Shown: positions 10,078 to 19,508, counted from the stretch's first letter. The stretch is DNA of 64,000 nucleotides from Bacteroides sp. (GCA_014802105.1 JAAVCX010000028.1:1-64000); one strand, 5' to 3'. Made by a program: numbers and translations. The notes: generated by a model not told the origin, from the sequence alone.

Positions 10078-11379
10078 TTAGTCCTTCTTATCGAATAAAT
10101 AAGGGATAGTATATAAAGGGTAGTTGGTGAGTCGGTCTTGTTCGATATATCCGGCAAGTGAAAATCTCATTCCTTGCATATCAGGATTGTTCTTAAGAAA
10201 TTGGGATAGCGAGCGGCTTCTCACATTAGTGGCTGCCTTAACTTCGATTGGCACGGGCTGCCCGTCGGTTTCGATGATGAAGTCAAGCTCGGCGGGAGAA
10301 TTGTCATTTGACCAGTAACAGGGGCGAAATCCTGACGAGACGAGTTGCTGGCACACATACTCCTCACTCAGCATCCCCTTGAACTCGTTTAGTCCCTCGG
10401 GTTTGAGCAACAGAGAGGCGGCATCGATGCCTGACATACACCCCAGCAGACCGACATCAAGGAAGAATAGCTTGAAAGCCGGCAGATCCTCATAGAAATT
10501 CAGTGGGGAGGAAACCTTCTTGACACGAGGAACTTTATAAACCAGACCTGCATCAATGAGCCACTGAATTGCCAGTTCGAAATCGGCTGCGCGACCTCCG
10601 GGTCTGGCTACTCCATAAATGAAGCGCTTATTCTCCTTGGCGAGCTGCGATGGCAGGCTGGAAAGCACCTGTCCTATCCTGATGGATTCTTGTTTAGAAG
10701 CGTGTTTGGAAATATCACGTCGGTAAGCCTCGACTATATTGGTCTGCTGGTGCCTGAGCTCCGTGAGATTTTTATTATCGATAAATGACTTGACTATCTC
10801 GGGCATACCTCCGACATATAGATATTGCCGCAGAAAGTCGGTGAGTTTATTGTTGAACGGCTCTATCAGTTTCCAGTCCTGCCCTCTCAGCAGTTGCGAA
10901 AGCCTTGACTCACCGTTGGCATCAATAAATTCCTCAAAATCCATAGGATAGAGTTGCATCATATCCACTTTTCCTACAGGAAATGACTCCTGCCCCCCTA
11001 TGGTGACGCCAAGCAATGAACCGGCTGCCATGATGTGATAACCCGGTGCTTTTTCGCAGAAGTATTTGAGACTATGCACTCCACGCGGAGCTTCTTGCAG
11101 TTCGTCGAGTATAATCAGTGTGCTTCCTTCGTTTATGCTCTCGCCTGATATAGCCTGAAAGCTAAGTAGCAGACGGTTTATATCGTAATCAGCTGCAAAA
11201 ATAGCGTGCATGAGAGGCTCGTCGTCACAGTTGAGATACACTACGTTCTCATACTCATTTCTGCCAAACTCCTTCATTAGCCAGGTCTTGCCCACCTGTC
11301 TTGCTCCGAGCAGAAGCAACGGTTTGCGAGTCGAAGAGTCCTTCCATTTTAACAACTGGTTATATAATTTTCTGCGCAT
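10078..11379 (-). CDS. AAA ATPase with C-terminal DUF4143
   Basis: Walker A LLLLGARQVGKTWLMKEF; Walker B TLIILDELQEAP; C-terminal SSGFRPCYWSNDNSPAELDFIIETDGQPVPIEVKAATN. Confidence 0.9.
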   Translation of the reverse strand: MRRKLYNQLLKWKDSSTRKPLLLLGARQVGKTWLMKEFGRNEYENVVYLNCDDEPLMHAIFAADYDINRLLLSFQAISGESINEGSTLIILDELQEAPRGVHSLKYFCEKAPGYHIMAAGSLLGVTIGGQESFPVGKVDMMQLYPMDFEEFIDANGESRLSQLLRGQDWKLIEPFNNKLTDFLRQYLYVGGMPEIVKSFIDNKNLTELRHQQTNIVEAYRRDISKHASKQESIRIGQVLSSLPSQLAKENKRFIYGVARPGGRAADFELAIQWLIDAGLVYKVPRVKKVSSPLNFYEDLPAFKLFFLDVGLLGCMSGIDAASLLLKPEGLNEFKGMLSEEYVCQQLVSSGFRPCYWSNDNSPAELDFIIETDGQPVPIEVKAATNVRSRSLSQFLKNNPDMQGMRFSLAGYIEQDRLTNYPLYTIPYLFDKKD

Positions 11380-11433
11380 GGTGTAACTTGTTTATTATCT
11401 GCAAATTTACAAAAATATATGATAAAAGCAACC

Positions 11434-11532
11434 AAAATACACACAAAACCGAGGATAGTAACTGTTAAAATCCACATAAAATTGAGGATAGAAGCTATTA
11501 AAAACCACACAAAATCGAGGATAAGCATTTCG
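11434..11532. repeat. 33-bp direct tandem repeat, 3 degenerate units, upstream of the DUF4143 ATPase gene
   Basis: Units at 11434, 11467 and 11500: AAAATACACACAAAACCGAGGATAGTAACTGTT / AAAATCCACATAAAATTGAGGATAGAAGCTATT / AAAAACCACACAAAATCGAGGATAAGCATTTCG. Confidence 0.85.
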
Positions 11533-11578
11533 TCCTAATCACGCCTGCGTGTAAAAAAGGATGTGTCCGACTCCTATT

Positions 11579-11645
11579 ATTGACCTGTACCCCAAAAAGT
11601 TTTTGTCTAACTTTTGGAGTGCAGTTCATTTTGACACAGCCTCGC
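11579..11645 (-). repeat. Miniature IS-end-like palindromic element (copy 1)
   Basis: Reverse complement CGAGGCTGTGTCAAAATGAACTGCACTCCAAAAGTTAGACAAAAACTTTTTGGGGTACAGGTCA; matches copy 2 at 18271. Confidence 0.7.
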
Positions 11646-11781
11646 TTTATATTATCTATGTGTGTCATACTATGCCTCAAAAAATATCAGGTTTTCATCA
11701 CGAGACGGCTCAGACGCCGAGGTAGACGGTCGGGTAAATGTGATAATGGTTAAATGGATTGGTTGACAATATTTTGTCTTG

Positions 11782-11872
11782 GGCCCGGAGACGTCGGGGA
11801 GTAAGGGAATGATGTTAGAGCGGCAGGTCGTCTGAGATGTCTCATCTTTCCCCGACGGTTTACCTCCGGGCC
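11782..11872 (+). promoter_or_regulatory. Large inverted repeat in uxuA upstream region
   Basis: GGCCCGGAG-ACGTCGGGGA ... TCCCCGACG-...-CTCCGGGCC arms ~100 bp before uxuA. Confidence 0.5.
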
Positions 11873-11975
11873 ATAAAGGGAAATATAGTGGATGTCTCAG
11901 ACTTTTTTAGTGGAAAAATTGTTATATCTTTGTTGAACACAAATGTTCTTTATTAACAATCAAAATACTGTAAAT

Positions 11976-13136
11976 ATGGAGAAAACCTGGCGATGGTTTG
12001 GCCCAAACGATAAGATCACTCTCGATATGCTGCGGCAGATCGGAGTGGAGGGTATCGTGACAGCCCTGCACCATATTCCCAACGGCGAAGTGTGGAGCCT
12101 CGAGGAAATCAATAAGATGAAGCAGCTCATCGAGAGCTACGGTATGCGCTGGAGCGTGGTCGAGAGTCTGCCTGTCTCAGAATCGATCAAGTATGGCGGC
12201 CCCGACCGCGACGAGCTTATCGAGCGATACAAGGAGTCGCTCGCCAATCTCGGCCGGGCCGGAGTGAAGAGTGTGTGCTACAACTTCATGCCTGTGCTCG
12301 ACTGGGCGCGCACCGATCTGGACTACCCCAATGGCGACGGCACCTCCAATCTCTATTTCAATATGGGCGAGTTTGCCTACTTTGACATCTATATCCTCGG
12401 ACGCGAGGGTGCTGAGAAAGACTACGATGAGGACACCCTCAAGCGTGTGGCTGAGCTACGCGCGACCATGACCCCCGAGGGTGAACAGCGTCTCATAGAG
12501 AATATCATTGTCAAGACCCAGGGCTTCGTGAGCGGCAATATCTCGGAGAACGATAAGAACCCCGTCGAGAAATTCCGCGATCTGCTCAAACTCTATGACG
12601 GTATCGATGCCACGCAACTGCGCGAGAATATGGCCTATTTCCTCAAGGCGATCATGCCTGTGTGTGAGGAGTGGGGCATCAACATGTGTGTCCACCCCGA
12701 CGATCCCCCGCGCCCCATCCTCGGACTGCCGCGCATCGTGACCTGCGATGCCGATATCAAGGCTTTCCTCGACGCCGTGCCCAACCCCCACAATGGTCTG
12801 ACCTTCTGCGCCGGTTCGCTGAGTGCCTCGCCCGACAACGACGTGGTGGAGCTCGCCCGCAAGTATGCCGACCGCACCCACTTCGCCCATCTGCGCATCT
12901 GCAAGACTCTCCCCGGCGGTGACTTCAAGGAGTCGACCCATCTCGATCCGCGGCTGATCGAGGTCGTCAGGATCTTCCAGGAGAAAAATCCCGATGTCCC
13001 CATGCGTGTCGACCATGCCGAACTCATGCTGGGCGACGGCGACAAGGGCTATAACGCCGGTTATTCCTTCCACGGGCGTATGCGTGCGCTGGCTCAGATC
13101 GAGGGTGTCATGGCCGCCCTCCGCGCCTCCAAGTGA
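11976..13136 (+). CDS. uxuA: mannonate dehydratase
   Basis: MEKTWRWFGPNDKITLDMLRQIGVEGIVTALHHIPNGEVW; WGINMCVHPDDPPRPILGLPRIV. TATCTTTG promoter-like motif ~45 bp upstream. Confidence 0.95.
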   Translation: MEKTWRWFGPNDKITLDMLRQIGVEGIVTALHHIPNGEVWSLEEINKMKQLIESYGMRWSVVESLPVSESIKYGGPDRDELIERYKESLANLGRAGVKSVCYNFMPVLDWARTDLDYPNGDGTSNLYFNMGEFAYFDIYILGREGAEKDYDEDTLKRVAELRATMTPEGEQRLIENIIVKTQGFVSGNISENDKNPVEKFRDLLKLYDGIDATQLRENMAYFLKAIMPVCEEWGINMCVHPDDPPRPILGLPRIVTCDADIKAFLDAVPNPHNGLTFCAGSLSASPDNDVVELARKYADRTHFAHLRICKTLPGGDFKESTHLDPRLIEVVRIFQEKNPDVPMRVDHAELMLGDGDKGYNAGYSFHGRMRALAQIEGVMAALRASK

Positions 13137-13171
13137 TAAAATCATAGACTTATACATTATATTAATATTGT

Positions 13172-13984
13172 ATGAATGAACTCTTTTCAATAGACGGCCG
13201 TGTAGCCGTCATCACCGGCGGAACCGGAGTGCTCGGTAGCTGCATAGGTCAGTATCTGGCCACCCAGGGTGTCAAGGTTGTCATCACCGGGCGCCGCCAC
13301 GACGAAGGCGAAGCCATAGTCAAGACCATCACCGAGGCCGGTGGCGATGCTATGTTTATCAAGATGGATGTCCTCGACAAGGCTTCGGTCGAGGATGGAT
13401 GCCGCCGGGTGATAGAACGTTACGGCAAGGTCGACGCTTTGCTCAACGCTGCCGGCGGCAATCAGCCGGGCGCTACCATCCAGCCCGACGGAAATATCTT
13501 TGATATCGATCCAGAGGCTTTCAGCAAGGTGATCGATCTCAACCTGATGGGTACGGTGATACCCACTCAGGTATTTCTCCACCCCATGGCCGAGGCCGGC
13601 CGGGGCTGTATCATCAACTTCTCGTCGATGTCGGCCTTCCGTCCCATCACCCGTGTGGCTGGCTATGGAGCCGCCAAAGCCGGTATCAGCAATCTCACAG
13701 CCTTCCTGGCCAACGAAGTGGCCACCAAGTTTACTCCCGAGATCCGTGTCAACGCCATTGCCCCCGGCTTCTTCGTCACCAATCAGAACCGTGCCCTGCT
13801 CACCAATCCCGACGGATCGCTCACGGCCCGCGGCGAGGCTGTGATACGTCAGACTCCTTTCAAGCGCTTCGGCAGCCCCGAGGAGCTCAACGGCACGATA
13901 CATTACCTCATGTCAGACGCAGCCTCGTTTGTCACCGGCACCGTAGCGGTGGTCGACGGCGGCTTCAATGTGTTCTGCATGTAA
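13172..13984 (+). CDS. SDR-family oxidoreductase, probable fructuronate reductase (D-mannonate oxidoreductase)
   Basis: Rossmann GGTGVLGSCIG; active-site YGAAKAG; C-terminal GTVAVVDGGFN; directly after uxuA. Confidence 0.85.
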   Translation: MNELFSIDGRVAVITGGTGVLGSCIGQYLATQGVKVVITGRRHDEGEAIVKTITEAGGDAMFIKMDVLDKASVEDGCRRVIERYGKVDALLNAAGGNQPGATIQPDGNIFDIDPEAFSKVIDLNLMGTVIPTQVFLHPMAEAGRGCIINFSSMSAFRPITRVAGYGAAKAGISNLTAFLANEVATKFTPEIRVNAIAPGFFVTNQNRALLTNPDGSLTARGEAVIRQTPFKRFGSPEELNGTIHYLMSDAASFVTGTVAVVDGGFNVFCM

Positions 13985-14111
13985 GGTCATTTCTATTTCT
14001 GAGAGCCCCGGTTTTAACACTCCACCCCCATTTTAGGCCGTATATTAGACTTTTTTAATCTCTTTTAGCCTTATCCCAACTGACAAACGGGCGTCGGAGA
14101 TTGTTTTATTA

Positions 14112-14210
14112 ATGAAACAAGAAAAGAAAGACAATATAATAATCCCGTACATCCCTCGTCCTCTTTATCGAGTTGTGAAACTGGGTACTGAGGCTCTCAT
14201 AAATAAATAG
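14112..14210 (+). CDS. Putative small protein, 32 aa (MKQEKKDNIIIPYIPRPLYRVVKLGTEALINK)
   Basis: ATG...TAG small ORF in an otherwise empty intergenic region, followed ~12 bp later by a strong intrinsic terminator. Confidence 0.45.
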   Translation: MKQEKKDNIIIPYIPRPLYRVVKLGTEALINK

Positions 14211-14222
14211 TTGAAACGTGAG

Positions 14223-14262
14223 GAGCGGTGTTGCACCACAGTGTGTGACACCGCTTTTTTTG
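14223..14262 (+). terminator. Rho-independent terminator
   Basis: AGCGGTGTtgcaccacagtgtgtgACACCGCTTTTTTT. Confidence 0.88.
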
Positions 14263-14305
14263 TGTGACGCTTTTTTCTTATCTTTGTAGATCTAAAGTGA
14301 CAATT

Positions 14306-15013
14306 ATGGCTACTTATCAGGATAAGCTTAACGTTCATATAGTGGTGGCCGCCGGGAGCGGCAGCCGTTTCGGTTCTGATCTGCCCAAACAGTTCTGCCT
14401 GCTGGCCGGACGACCTATGCTGATGACCTCGCTGAGCCGTCTCGACGAGTGTGCTCCGGGAGCGCGTATCATCGTGGTGCTCAGCGAGTCTATGTTTGAA
14501 CCCTGGCGAGAGATGTGTCGCCGGTATGACTTCAGGCTACCTCACGAGATAGTGGGCGGAGGAGCCACGAGGGCCGAGAGCGTGAAAAACGCTATCTCTA
14601 CTCTCGATCCCGCGAGGGTAGGGTGGATCAGTGTCCATGACGCAGCCCGTCCCCTGGTGACACGTCCGATGATCGACAGGCTCGTAGCGGCCGTCAGTGG
14701 CGGGGCGCCGGGCGCAATTCCGGTAGTTGCGGTCACCGACTCGCTGAGGCTGATCGACGACGACGGAGTCGGTTCGCGGGCCGTAGACCGTAGCCGTTAC
14801 AGAGCTGTGCAGACTCCTCAGCTCTTTGACGGCTCGTCGCTGATCAAGGCCTATGACCGACCGCTGACACCCGAGTTTACCGACGATGCCTCGGTCATGG
14901 AGGCCGCCGGATTTGGCCCCCTGGTAATTACCGACGGCCACCCGGCCTGTTTTAAAGTCACTTCGCCCGGCGACCTCCAACGTGCCGAAGCCATGCTTGA
15001 GAGTGAGAACTGA
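14306..15013 (+). CDS. ispD: 2-C-methyl-D-erythritol 4-phosphate cytidylyltransferase
   Basis: VVAAGSGSRFGSDLPKQFCLLAGRPML; SVHDAARPLV; AVQTPQLFD; TDDASVMEAAG. Confidence 0.93.
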   Translation: MATYQDKLNVHIVVAAGSGSRFGSDLPKQFCLLAGRPMLMTSLSRLDECAPGARIIVVLSESMFEPWREMCRRYDFRLPHEIVGGGATRAESVKNAISTLDPARVGWISVHDAARPLVTRPMIDRLVAAVSGGAPGAIPVVAVTDSLRLIDDDGVGSRAVDRSRYRAVQTPQLFDGSSLIKAYDRPLTPEFTDDASVMEAAGFGPLVITDGHPACFKVTSPGDLQRAEAMLESEN

Positions 15014-15020
15014 TTTATAC

Positions 15021-15187
15021 CTATTGCAAATTAACAATTCGAGGTTGTTCCGGTGATAATTTTGAGGGCGAGATGAGAGATCCATCGTGACTGATAAAAC
15101 CGATAAAATTAGCCCAAAACATCCTCAAGTGGGGTAATTCTAAGATTATTTTCAGCTTTGTCTTAACTCTCCGTATAAAGTTTAAAT
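15021..15187 (+). repeat. ~165-bp interspersed repeat, copy 1 (upstream of recG)
   Basis: CAAATTAACAATTCGAGGTTGTTCCGG...GATCCATCGTGACTGATAAAACCGATAAAATTAGCCCAAAAC...; aligns to 32570-32742. Confidence 0.8.
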
Positions 15188-15241
15188 CATTTCACTCTAA
15201 GACTCTGTGTTGAGAGATCGGCTCGAAATCATATTTTTCCT

Positions 15242-17335
15242 ATGGATCGACTGCGCGCAACAGATATAAAATACCTCAAGGGGATCGGCCCGAAACGGGC
15301 CGAGCTGCTCGGCAAAAATCTCGGCATAGCGACCTATCGCGACATGATCTATCATTTCCCGACAAGCTATGTCGACCGGTCTACCATCAGGCGCATAGCT
15401 GAATTTGAGGGTGATGAGATGCCGGCCGTGCAGCTCAAGGGGCGTTTCGTGACATTCACAGTGCAGGGCGAAGGGGCCAAAACGAGACTCGTGGGCCTTT
15501 TCAGCGACGGGTCGGGCACAATGGAGGTGGTGTGGTTTCAGCGCATCAAGCAACTCAGGTCGATTTATAATACAGGTACTGAATATATACTCTTCGGCCG
15601 CCCCTCATGCTTCAACGGCCGCTGGAGCATGGTGCATCCCGAGGTCGATCCTCCCGGCAAAGCTGTGGGAGAGGGGGGACTCAGAGGTGTCTACCCTCTG
15701 ACCGAGCAGTTGCGCAACCGTGGGTTCTCGTCGCGCACCTTTGCCTCGGCCGCCTCAGAGATACTGCGCGCCGCCCCGGCGATCGGCGAGACTCTTCCCC
15801 CTCACGTCATAGCCCGTCATAGGCTGATGGGATTGCGCGAAGCTCTATGCAACATCCATTCCCCCTCCTCGATAGCTCAGCTCGACAAAGCCCGTCTCAG
15901 ACTCAAGTTTGAAGAACTCTTCTATCTCCAGCTCGACATCCAGCGCTACGCTCGCCGTCGGTCGGCCGCCTCGGTCGGCTTCCGCTTCAGCCATATAGGC
16001 CATTTTTTCAACAACTTCTACACTCAGCAGCTCCCTTTCCCGCTCACCGGAGCCCAGAAGCGTGTGATACGCGAGATACGCGCCGACATGGGGTCGGGAC
16101 GCCAGATGAACCGCCTCCTCCAGGGCGATGTGGGCAGCGGCAAAACCCTCGTGGCCTTGCTGACCATGCTGATAGCGCTCGACAACGGCTATCAGGCCTG
16201 CCTCATGGCACCGACCGAAATTCTGGCTACGCAACATTACGAGACCCTGCGCTCCTTGCTCGCACCCACGGGAGTGAACGTCAGACTGCTGACCGGTTCT
16301 ACCCGTGCCCCGGAGCGACGCCGGATCGACTCGATGCTGCGCGATGGCACCCTTCACATTCTCATAGGTACCCATGCCGTGATAGAAGACCGGGTGCAGT
16401 TCAAGAACCTCGGCTATGTCGTCATCGACGAGCAACATCGCTTCGGTGTAGCCCAGCGGGCCCGGCTCTGGAGCAAAAACACTCTGGCTCCCCACGTGCT
16501 GGTGATGACTGCCACACCTATACCTCGCACTCTGGCCATGACCGTCTACGGCGATCTCGATGTGAGCGTGATCGACGAACTACCGCCAGGACGCAAGCCG
16601 ATCGTGACTCTGCTACGCTACGAGGACAACCGTTTCGCCACCTATCAGGGCATAGGCCGACAGCTCAGAATGGGGCGCCAGGTATATATAGTCTACCCTC
16701 TGATCTCAGAGAACGAGAAACTCGACCTGCGCTCGCTCGAGGAGGGCTATGAGACGATCCGCGAGACCTTCCGCGACTACCGGGTGGCATACGTCCACGG
16801 TCGCATGAAGCCCGAGGAGAAAGAATATCAGATGAGCATCTTTGCCTCCGGCGAGGCCCGGATACTCGTGAGCACTACCGTGATAGAAGTGGGAGTCAAT
16901 GTGCCAAATGCCACCACCATGATGATCGAGAACGCCGAGCGCTTCGGCCTCTCCCAGTTGCATCAGTTGCGCGGACGGGTAGGACGCGGTGGCGAGCAGA
17001 GCTATTGCATACTCATGTCGCGACGCAACATCTCGGGCGACACTCGCAAACGTCTCGAACTCATGACCGCCACCACCGACGGCTTTGCCATAGCCGAGGC
17101 CGACATGCAGATGCGTGGCCCCGGCGACATCGAGGGCACCCAGCAGAGCGGCATCCCATTTGAACTGCATATAGCCAATCTCGCCAGCGACGGACAGATA
17201 GTGCAGATGGCCCGCGATGCAGCCTGCGAGATACTCAATGCCGATCCCGCGCTCGAAGCCCCCGAAAACCTCCTTTTGCGCCGGCAGCTCGCCTTACAGG
17301 CATCTCGATTGCAAGACTGGTCAAAAATCTCCTGA
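15242..17335 (+). CDS. recG: ATP-dependent DNA helicase RecG
   Basis: KYLKGIGPKRAELLGK; RLLQGDVGSGKTLVAL; VVIDEQHRFGVAQR; QLHQLRGRVGRG. Confidence 0.97.
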   Translation: MDRLRATDIKYLKGIGPKRAELLGKNLGIATYRDMIYHFPTSYVDRSTIRRIAEFEGDEMPAVQLKGRFVTFTVQGEGAKTRLVGLFSDGSGTMEVVWFQRIKQLRSIYNTGTEYILFGRPSCFNGRWSMVHPEVDPPGKAVGEGGLRGVYPLTEQLRNRGFSSRTFASAASEILRAAPAIGETLPPHVIARHRLMGLREALCNIHSPSSIAQLDKARLRLKFEELFYLQLDIQRYARRRSAASVGFRFSHIGHFFNNFYTQQLPFPLTGAQKRVIREIRADMGSGRQMNRLLQGDVGSGKTLVALLTMLIALDNGYQACLMAPTEILATQHYETLRSLLAPTGVNVRLLTGSTRAPERRRIDSMLRDGTLHILIGTHAVIEDRVQFKNLGYVVIDEQHRFGVAQRARLWSKNTLAPHVLVMTATPIPRTLAMTVYGDLDVSVIDELPPGRKPIVTLLRYEDNRFATYQGIGRQLRMGRQVYIVYPLISENEKLDLRSLEEGYETIRETFRDYRVAYVHGRMKPEEKEYQMSIFASGEARILVSTTVIEVGVNVPNATTMMIENAERFGLSQLHQLRGRVGRGGEQSYCILMSRRNISGDTRKRLELMTATTDGFAIAEADMQMRGPGDIEGTQQSGIPFELHIANLASDGQIVQMARDAACEILNADPALEAPENLLLRRQLALQASRLQDWSKIS

Positions 17336-17387
17336 TCCACTCTTGCGCAATCAAAAAAAACTCCCTACCTTTGCATCCGAAGCCATC

Positions 17388-17469
17388 GCCCGGATGGCGG
17401 AATTGGCAGACGCGACGGTCTCAAACACCGTTGGGGCAACCCATCCCGGTTCGAGCCCGGGTCCGGGCA
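17388..17469 (+). tRNA. tRNA-Leu (anticodon CAA)
   Basis: GCCCGGATGGCGGAATTGGCAGACGCGACGGTCTCAAACACCGTT...GGTTCGAGCCCGGGTCCGGGCA; cloverleaf with variable arm; TACCTTTGC promoter just upstream. Confidence 0.95.
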
Positions 17470-17678
17470 CTGAATTGGAGTCCTATATTTTTAGGTGCTC
17501 CAATTTTTTTATTGTTGGATCCTGCAAAATGGGGGTGATCTTGATTTTACCTGCCTGCAATAATTTTTATCGGAGAGCGATAGATTTTTTACTTTCTGTG
17601 ATGAACAAAGTGAAACAACCGTGTGTTATGATTGTAAACGATATAACTCACTATTAATCTCTTAACTCTCCCCATCGT

Positions 17679-18248
17679 ATGAGAAGTATTACGACTTTTG
17701 ATCTTCAGTATGCCCACCGTTTCTATGGATTTAAGGGCGAGGCACAGTACCTTCACGGCCACACAGGAATTATGACCATTGAAGTGGAAGATACCGTAAA
17801 TGAAGGTGTAAACATGGTCTTCCCATGCAATGAGATCAGGAAAACAGCATGGGACGTGTTGCAGAATTTTGATCATGCACTCGTGCTCAGGGAGGACGAT
17901 CCGCTGCTTCCGGCCATTTTGGGCGTTTATGAAAAGCAGGGTATCCTCAACGGCCATCCCCAGAACACCATGAAGGGCGAAGCCTTCAAGACTTCGCTGG
18001 CCACAGCCTATCCCGACGCACGCCTTGTGGTGACCAAAGAGACTATGACCGTCGAGGGTATGATAAAGATTGTCTATGATCTGTTGAAAGACAAGCTCAA
18101 TATCGCACGCATCAAGTTTACAAGTGGAGTCAATGCCGCCTCGATGGACTTTGACACCCATAACGACATAGACCGCTGTCCGCTCTGTGGCATTTCGCTC
18201 GACGAGGACGGTGTCTGCCCCAAATGCGGCTACCGCAAGAAGAAATAA
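17679..18248 (+). CDS. queD: 6-pyruvoyl-tetrahydropterin synthase / 6-carboxytetrahydropterin synthase family with C-terminal zinc ribbon
   Basis: AHRFYGFKGEAQYLHGHTG; FDHALVLREDDPL; C-terminal CPLCGISLDEDGVCPKCGYRKKK. Confidence 0.8.
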   Translation: MRSITTFDLQYAHRFYGFKGEAQYLHGHTGIMTIEVEDTVNEGVNMVFPCNEIRKTAWDVLQNFDHALVLREDDPLLPAILGVYEKQGILNGHPQNTMKGEAFKTSLATAYPDARLVVTKETMTVEGMIKIVYDLLKDKLNIARIKFTSGVNAASMDFDTHNDIDRCPLCGISLDEDGVCPKCGYRKKK

Positions 18249-18270
18249 ACCCCGTCGGTCTATATGACGA

Positions 18271-18338
18271 CGAGGCTGTGTCTAAAATAGAACTGCACTC
18301 CAAAAGTTTTGTGTTCAACTTCTGGGGTGCAGTTCAGT
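18271..18338 (+). repeat. Miniature IS-end-like palindromic element (copy 2)
   Basis: CGAGGCTGTGTCTAAAATAGAACTGCACTCCAAAAGTTTTGTGTTCAACTTCTGGGGTGCAGTTCAG; internal IR CTGCACTCCAAAAGTT/AACTTCTGGGGTGCAG. Confidence 0.75.
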
Positions 18339-18384
18339 TTTCGTATAAGATCTCTGGATATGGAAAGTGATGTGTCAGATAAGA

Positions 18385-19038
18385 TTAGTCGTTTCCATAA
18401 TTACGGATATAATCTATTGTCTCAAAAGTGTATGGATCATCGTCGTTTTCATCCCAGGACAGAATGATCTCTTTCACTTCCGGGTCGACAATGTAGTGAT
18501 AGGTATAGATCCTTGTATCTGATCCGTTATCGGCATATCTGAATTTGTGAGTAATATGCCAGTAGTTGTTCTCGGGGACGGTAACTGAGTTATAAATGCT
18601 GTCGAAATATTCTTTTTTAGTGGCAGTAGCGGTACGCAGGAGTGCCTGATCTTTCTGAGCTTTTTCAAGTTCCTGGCTTGCATAGGCATAATTTTGCATC
18701 GCATTATACACCGCATTACCATGAGATATCGAAAATGACACTGCGGCGGAACCGCAACGATCCTTCAGATCTGCCACACGTTCATCGTGCACCTCACTTT
18801 TATAGACAGAGATCAGATAATCTTTGGCAGAGTTTAATACTTCGGGGGATGAGAGATGATATTCTCGCAGAGTGTCTACCTCAATTGAGATTTTCTCGTA
18901 GGTTGAATAGTTGTCAAGTGTCTCGAAGAGATGTCTCCGGATGAGATCTTCAGCTTTGGCTTCTCTTCGTTTTGATGAGTCGCACTGTGTCATGAACACG
19001 CCTAAGAGTATCGGAAGAATGATCTTTAAAAGTTTCAT
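18385..19038 (-). CDS. Hypothetical lipoprotein
   Basis: Lipobox-like MKLLKIILPILLGVFMTQCDSS; last gene of a tight minus-strand operon. Confidence 0.75.
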   Translation of the reverse strand: MKLLKIILPILLGVFMTQCDSSKRREAKAEDLIRRHLFETLDNYSTYEKISIEVDTLREYHLSSPEVLNSAKDYLISVYKSEVHDERVADLKDRCGSAAVSFSISHGNAVYNAMQNYAYASQELEKAQKDQALLRTATATKKEYFDSIYNSVTVPENNYWHITHKFRYADNGSDTRIYTYHYIVDPEVKEIILSWDENDDDPYTFETIDYIRNYGND

Positions 19039-19039
19039 G

Positions 19040-19507
19040 TTATTTATTGGAATTTAAGGGGGTTATGAATATGAAAACTTGCTGACCGTCTTTAGCCTGG
19101 AAGTTGGTCAAGTGTTCGAGTTGTTTGACGTAGCCGACCGAGTGTTCGCGTATGTTTTCAATGATTTCAGTGTCGGAAGTTCCGTCAGCTTTCTCCGTTG
19201 TGCGGATAATCATGTCTTCCGTAATGTTGGAACCGTTGAAAAAACGCGAAGCCTGCGACATGGCTTTGACCTGTGCCACGCGGTTGAGCGCCGAGTCGCT
19301 TTTATACTTTTCTTTGTCAAGTTTCACCACCGACATCAGATAAGCGTTGTCGTAGTCCTCCACAGCCTTTACGCCATCGAAAGGAGCGTTCTCATACATT
19401 CTCACGAGAAAGTTGGTCAGTGCCGTTTTCTCCTGATTGTAGCTCTGGGAGAGAGCGTGAGTGAATGAAGCTAATAGAATTATCAGCGATAAAAAGAGTC
19501 TGTTCAT
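19040..19507 (-). CDS. Hypothetical secreted protein
   Basis: Signal peptide MNRLFLSLIILLASFTHALSQ from ATG at 19507; abuts the preceding gene. Confidence 0.75.
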   Translation of the reverse strand: MNRLFLSLIILLASFTHALSQSYNQEKTALTNFLVRMYENAPFDGVKAVEDYDNAYLMSVVKLDKEKYKSDSALNRVAQVKAMSQASRFFNGSNITEDMIIRTTEKADGTSDTEIIENIREHSVGYVKQLEHLTNFQAKDGQQVFIFITPLNSNK

Positions 19508-19508
19508 A

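Noticed and set aside
11434-11532. Possible CRISPR array
   Set aside because: 33-bp tandem units with no spacers, only three copies.
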